Shown here: piece by piece, positions 60,559 to 64,000 of the stretch
How positions within the stretch are numbered: position 1 is the first letter of the stretch
How the letters are laid out: every line of letters starts with the position of its first letter
DNA from: Pedobacter sp.
GTDB taxonomy: Bacteria; Bacteroidota; Bacteroidia; Sphingobacteriales; Sphingobacteriaceae
Reading direction: 5' to 3'
Length of the DNA: 64,000 nucleotides
Assembly: GCA_008015505.1 (NCBI GenBank)
Contig: SSFR01000017.1
Coordinates: 1-64,000, forward strand
Made by a program: the position numbers and the translations under genes
Notes under the pieces: model-generated
The model's input: the letters and a program-made list of their open reading frames with translations, nothing else
Told to the model about the DNA's origin: nothing
Database searches by the model: none

Positions 60559-61461
60559 ATGATTAGCCTAAGCAACATCAGTAAAACCTATAATAAAGGA
60601 CAGATAACGGCCTTAAAGCATATTTCTTTTTCTGTAGATCATGGTGAGTTATTTGGTCTAATTGGTCCAGATGGTGCAGGAAAAACAACACTTTTTCGGA
60701 TATTAACGACTTTATTATTTGCCGACGAAGGAGATGCTACCGTCAATGGTTTTGATGTAGTTCATGATTATAAGCAGATCAGAAACTGCGTGGGCTATAT
60801 GCCGGGCAAGTTTAGCCTGTATCAGGATTTGACGGTAGAAGAGAATCTAAATTTCTTTGCCACCATATTTGGTACAACAATCCGGGAAAACTACGCTTTG
60901 GTAAAGGATATTTATCAGCAAATCGAACCCTTTAAAAATCGGATGGCTGGAAAGTTATCCGGAGGAATGAAACAGAAATTGGGCTTATGTTGTGCCTTGA
61001 TCCATAAGCCAGACGTATTATTCTTGGATGAGCCCACTACAGGAGTAGATGTGGTTTCCAGAAGAGAATTTTGGGAGATGCTTGCGCGACTAAAAAAGCA
61101 GGGGATTACTATTGTGGTATCCACCCCATACATGGATGAAGCAAACCGTTGTGATCGGATTGCATTGATGCAAAAGGGGGTGGTTTTATCAATTGATGAT
61201 CCAGCAAATATGATCAAAGATTTCCCCCAAAAGTTATATGCAATTAAAGCATCTAACAGCTTTCAACTGTTACAGGATGTGAGAAATTATTCTGGTGTGG
61301 ATAGCTGCTTTGCTTTTGGCGATGCTTTGCACGTAACATTTCGTGATTCATCAGATCAAAACATGATGGCCTATCTGTATACTAAAGCATATACAGATGT
61401 AAGTATGGAAATCATTACTCCGAGCATTGAAGATTGTTTTATCCATCTGTTAAAAGATTAA
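60559..61461 (+). CDS. ABC transporter ATP-binding protein
   Basis: GLIGPDGAGKTTLF, LSGGMKQKLGL, VLFLDEPTTGVD. Confidence 0.94.
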   Translation: MISLSNISKTYNKGQITALKHISFSVDHGELFGLIGPDGAGKTTLFRILTTLLFADEGDATVNGFDVVHDYKQIRNCVGYMPGKFSLYQDLTVEENLNFFATIFGTTIRENYALVKDIYQQIEPFKNRMAGKLSGGMKQKLGLCCALIHKPDVLFLDEPTTGVDVVSRREFWEMLARLKKQGITIVVSTPYMDEANRCDRIALMQKGVVLSIDDPANMIKDFPQKLYAIKASNSFQLLQDVRNYSGVDSCFAFGDALHVTFRDSSDQNMMAYLYTKAYTDVSMEIITPSIEDCFIHLLKD

Positions 61462-61487
61462 ACGAATTGATTGAGCACTATTGAAGT

Positions 61488-62237
61488 ATGAAATGGATGA
61501 ATCCTGTCATTATAACTGAAAAGCTAACTAAACGATTTGGTGATTTTGTAGCGGCCAATGAGCTCACTTTTGAAGTAAACCAGGGAGAAATATTTGGCTT
61601 TTTGGGGGCTAACGGAGCAGGTAAAACAACCGCCATGCGTATGTTATGTGGACTGCTTGCTCCATCATCAGGCAAAGCGACCATTGCGGGCTTTGATATT
61701 TATGATCAGGCTAAGCAAATAAAGACTAAGATTGGCTACATGAGTCAGAAGTTTTCTTTGTATGATGATCTTACAGTATCGGAAAATATTCGCTTTTATG
61801 CGGGGATTTATGGGATGGACATCAAACAGATTAAACAGAAGACGGGTGTATTGTTGGAAGAGCTGGAGCTACAAAGTGAAGCGAAAACTTTAGTTAGTGC
61901 ATTACCACTGGGCTGGAAACAGAAACTAGCTTTTTCGGTCTCAATTGTACATGATCCGAGTATTGTTTTTTTAGATGAGCCTACAGGAGGTGTTGATCCT
62001 GTTACCCGGAGACAATTTTGGGACTTGATTCATTATGCTTCTAATCGTGGAGTAACTGTTTTCGTAACAACTCACTATATGGATGAAGCTGAGTATTGTA
62101 ATCGAGTTTCTATCATGGTGGATGGGGTCATAGCAGCATTGGATAGCCCGGCGCAATTGAAGCAACAATATACAGCCACAAATATGGAAGATGTTTTTTA
62201 TGAATTGGCTCGTCATGCCAAACGTAAAGATGATTAG
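61488..62237 (+). CDS. ABC transporter ATP-binding protein (LPLGWKQ signature, YbhF C-half-like)
   Basis: GFLGANGAGKTTAMRML, ALPLGWKQKLAFSVSIVHDPSIVFLDEPTGGVD. Confidence 0.94.
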   Translation: MKWMNPVIITEKLTKRFGDFVAANELTFEVNQGEIFGFLGANGAGKTTAMRMLCGLLAPSSGKATIAGFDIYDQAKQIKTKIGYMSQKFSLYDDLTVSENIRFYAGIYGMDIKQIKQKTGVLLEELELQSEAKTLVSALPLGWKQKLAFSVSIVHDPSIVFLDEPTGGVDPVTRRQFWDLIHYASNRGVTVFVTTHYMDEAEYCNRVSIMVDGVIAALDSPAQLKQQYTATNMEDVFYELARHAKRKDD

Positions 62238-62246
62238 TCAAAATCG

Positions 62247-63353
62247 ATGAAGCAATTACTGGTATTTGTCAAGAAAGAGTTTATACAAGTATTTCGTGAT
62301 CGTAGTACGCTGTTATTGCTTTTTGGGCTTCCCATTGCGCAAATTGTGTTATTTGGTTTTGCTCTTTCGAATGAAATTAAGGACTCTAAGGTGGTTGTGG
62401 TTGATTATTCTAAAGATGAAGTAAGCAGTCGGATCATCGCTAAAATAGGAGCGAGTAAATATTTTGATGTTGAGCGAAGCTTAGCCAATGCAGACCAGTT
62501 GGAGGCAGCTTTTAAGAAAGGGATCATTAAATCGGCGATTGTTTTTCCTGCTAGTTTTGCAGATGATTTGCTGCATACTAATAAAGCATCTATTCAAATC
62601 ATTGCTGACGCATCGGATCCTAATCTGGCTACGGCTGTGACAGCTTATCTGACTCAAATTATTAACGACTATCAAATCCAGTCCGGCAGAGCAGTGGGTT
62701 TGCCTCTCCAAATCATTCCTGAAATACATATGTTGTATAATCCAGAGTTGAAGGGTGCGCCAAATTTTGTACCGGGTGTAATGGCATTGGTATTGATGCT
62801 TGTCTGTACCATGATGACCTCGGTAGCTATTGTAAAAGAAAAAGAGTTAGGTACAATGGAAGTGCTATTAGTTTCCCCATTCAAGCCATTGTATATCATC
62901 ATTGCCAAGTTGACGCCTAACTTGATTATCTCGATCGTCAATTTTTTCATTATACTCTTGCTCAGCTCGATCTTTCTGGATTTACATGTGCAAGGAAGTC
63001 TGTTGCTATTGACGTTAGATAGCATCTTATTTATTCTGACTTCTTTGTCTATTGGACTGTGGTTATCCATCGGTGCTCAAACTCAGCAAGCGGCAATGAC
63101 TTCCTCTTTGATGGGTATGATGCTTCCAACGCTGCTACTCACTGGTTTTATGTTTCCGATTGAAAATATGCCTTTGCCGATGCAATGGCTATCTAATTTA
63201 GTCCCATCGAGATGGTATTTTATCATCGTAAAACAAGTTATGTTGAAGGGCTTGGGCATAAATTATGTGTGGAAAGAAACACTTATTCTATTGGGTATGT
63301 GTATACTATTGTTTACGATTAGTCTTCGGAAATTTAAAATCAGACTACAATGA
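62247..63353 (+). CDS. ABC-2 type permease
   Basis: Cytoplasmic start, large extracytoplasmic loop, IVKEKELGTMEVLLVSPFKPLYIIIAKL. Confidence 0.92.
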   Translation: MKQLLVFVKKEFIQVFRDRSTLLLLFGLPIAQIVLFGFALSNEIKDSKVVVVDYSKDEVSSRIIAKIGASKYFDVERSLANADQLEAAFKKGIIKSAIVFPASFADDLLHTNKASIQIIADASDPNLATAVTAYLTQIINDYQIQSGRAVGLPLQIIPEIHMLYNPELKGAPNFVPGVMALVLMLVCTMMTSVAIVKEKELGTMEVLLVSPFKPLYIIIAKLTPNLIISIVNFFIILLLSSIFLDLHVQGSLLLLTLDSILFILTSLSIGLWLSIGAQTQQAAMTSSLMGMMLPTLLLTGFMFPIENMPLPMQWLSNLVPSRWYFIIVKQVMLKGLGINYVWKETLILLGMCILLFTISLRKFKIRLQ

Positions 63354-64000
63354 GGAGTTTATTCTTTCTGTTGGAAAAAGAGTCTAGACAATTGTTACGG
63401 AATAAGCAATTGATTCGTGTATTGATCATTGCTCCTATCATTCAGTTGATATTAATGCCTTTGGCTGCGAATTATTCAGTGAAAAACATTTCAATTGCTG
63501 TTGTTGATCATGATCGTTCTACGCTTTCCCAAAGATTTATTTCCAAAATTACAGCCTCGGGCTATTTTAAATTAACGGCTTATGTGAATACATACTCCGA
63601 AGCCTTGGCTGTGCTAGAAAAGGATCGGGCAGATTTGGCGATCCAAATACCTGCCAACTTTGAGAAGAATTTGGTTAGGGAAAATGTGCAGAAGATATAT
63701 ATCGCCATTAATGCCATTGAGGGGACCAAAGCCAATTTGGGTGGGGCTTATTTGGGAAGTATCATTACTGATTTTAATTCAGAAATAAGAGCGGCTTGGC
63801 CATTAGGGGGTGTAGTTGAACCAATTCCACAAATAACCATTGCATCATCCAATTGGTACAATCCACTGATGAACTATAATTTATACATCGTTCCAGCTAT
63901 TTTGGTTACACTGGTTACGGCTATGGGGATGATGCAGTCGGCTTTTAGTATCGTCAGAGAAAAAGAGAGTGGTACCATCGAGCAAATCAACGTCACTCCG
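63350..64000 (+). CDS. ABC-2 type permease, 3'-truncated by window edge
   Basis: ATGA overlap with previous gene; MRSLFFLLEKESRQLLRNKQLIRVLIIAPIIQLILMPLA...SIVREKESGTIEQINVTP, open to edge. Confidence 0.9.
   Translation, partial: MRSLFFLLEKESRQLLRNKQLIRVLIIAPIIQLILMPLAANYSVKNISIAVVDHDRSTLSQRFISKITASGYFKLTAYVNTYSEALAVLEKDRADLAIQIPANFEKNLVRENVQKIYIAINAIEGTKANLGGAYLGSIITDFNSEIRAAWPLGGVVEPIPQITIASSNWYNPLMNYNLYIVPAILVTLVTAMGMMQSAFSIVREKESGTIEQINVTP

Noticed and set aside
61488-62237. ABC ATPase with non-canonical signature LPLGWKQ instead of LSGGQ
   Set aside because: This variant is usual for the second ATPase of YbhF/drug-efflux type systems, so not a novelty.

Overview
The window looks like chromosome from a Bacteroidetes (Sphingobacteriaceae-like) bacterium. 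Evidence: a T9SS type-B sorting domain, a SusC/TonB-type receptor, a futalosine-pathway pair, and TAnnTTTG -7-like promoters close to start codons. Most of it is housekeeping or metabolic: miaA, obg, adk, tRNA-Arg(ACG), radA, fabD, folE, queD, mqnB, mqnD, fused E1 dehydrogenase, ligA, ade, gap, typA, hutH, purD, an IcmF-type fused mutase, a separate acyl-CoA mutase large subunit, and a YbhG/F/S/R-like ABC exporter running off the right edge. The non-routine content is: (i) a dispersed set of short double-glycine-leader peptides (about 5.0 kb plus a frameshifted paralog at about 5.2 kb, a tandem GGGGWFER pair at about 50.7-51.1 kb, and one at 59.2 kb) with no C39-type exporter in the window; (ii) a metallopeptidase / beta-propeller / outer-membrane-barrel fusion directly downstream of the tandem pair; (iii) a MITE-like repeat family with GAGCYTGTTTAAAGTTTA-type terminal inverted repeats (three clear copies, one probable degenerate copy, one solo end); (iv) REP-like CACCCCAGYCC hairpins; (v) a GC-rich conserved-looking intergenic element at about 54.78-54.86 kb; (vi) a decayed antitoxin/toxin-like remnant at about 46.7-47.0 kb. 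All assignments come from reading the sequence and remembered family motifs; no database search was run.
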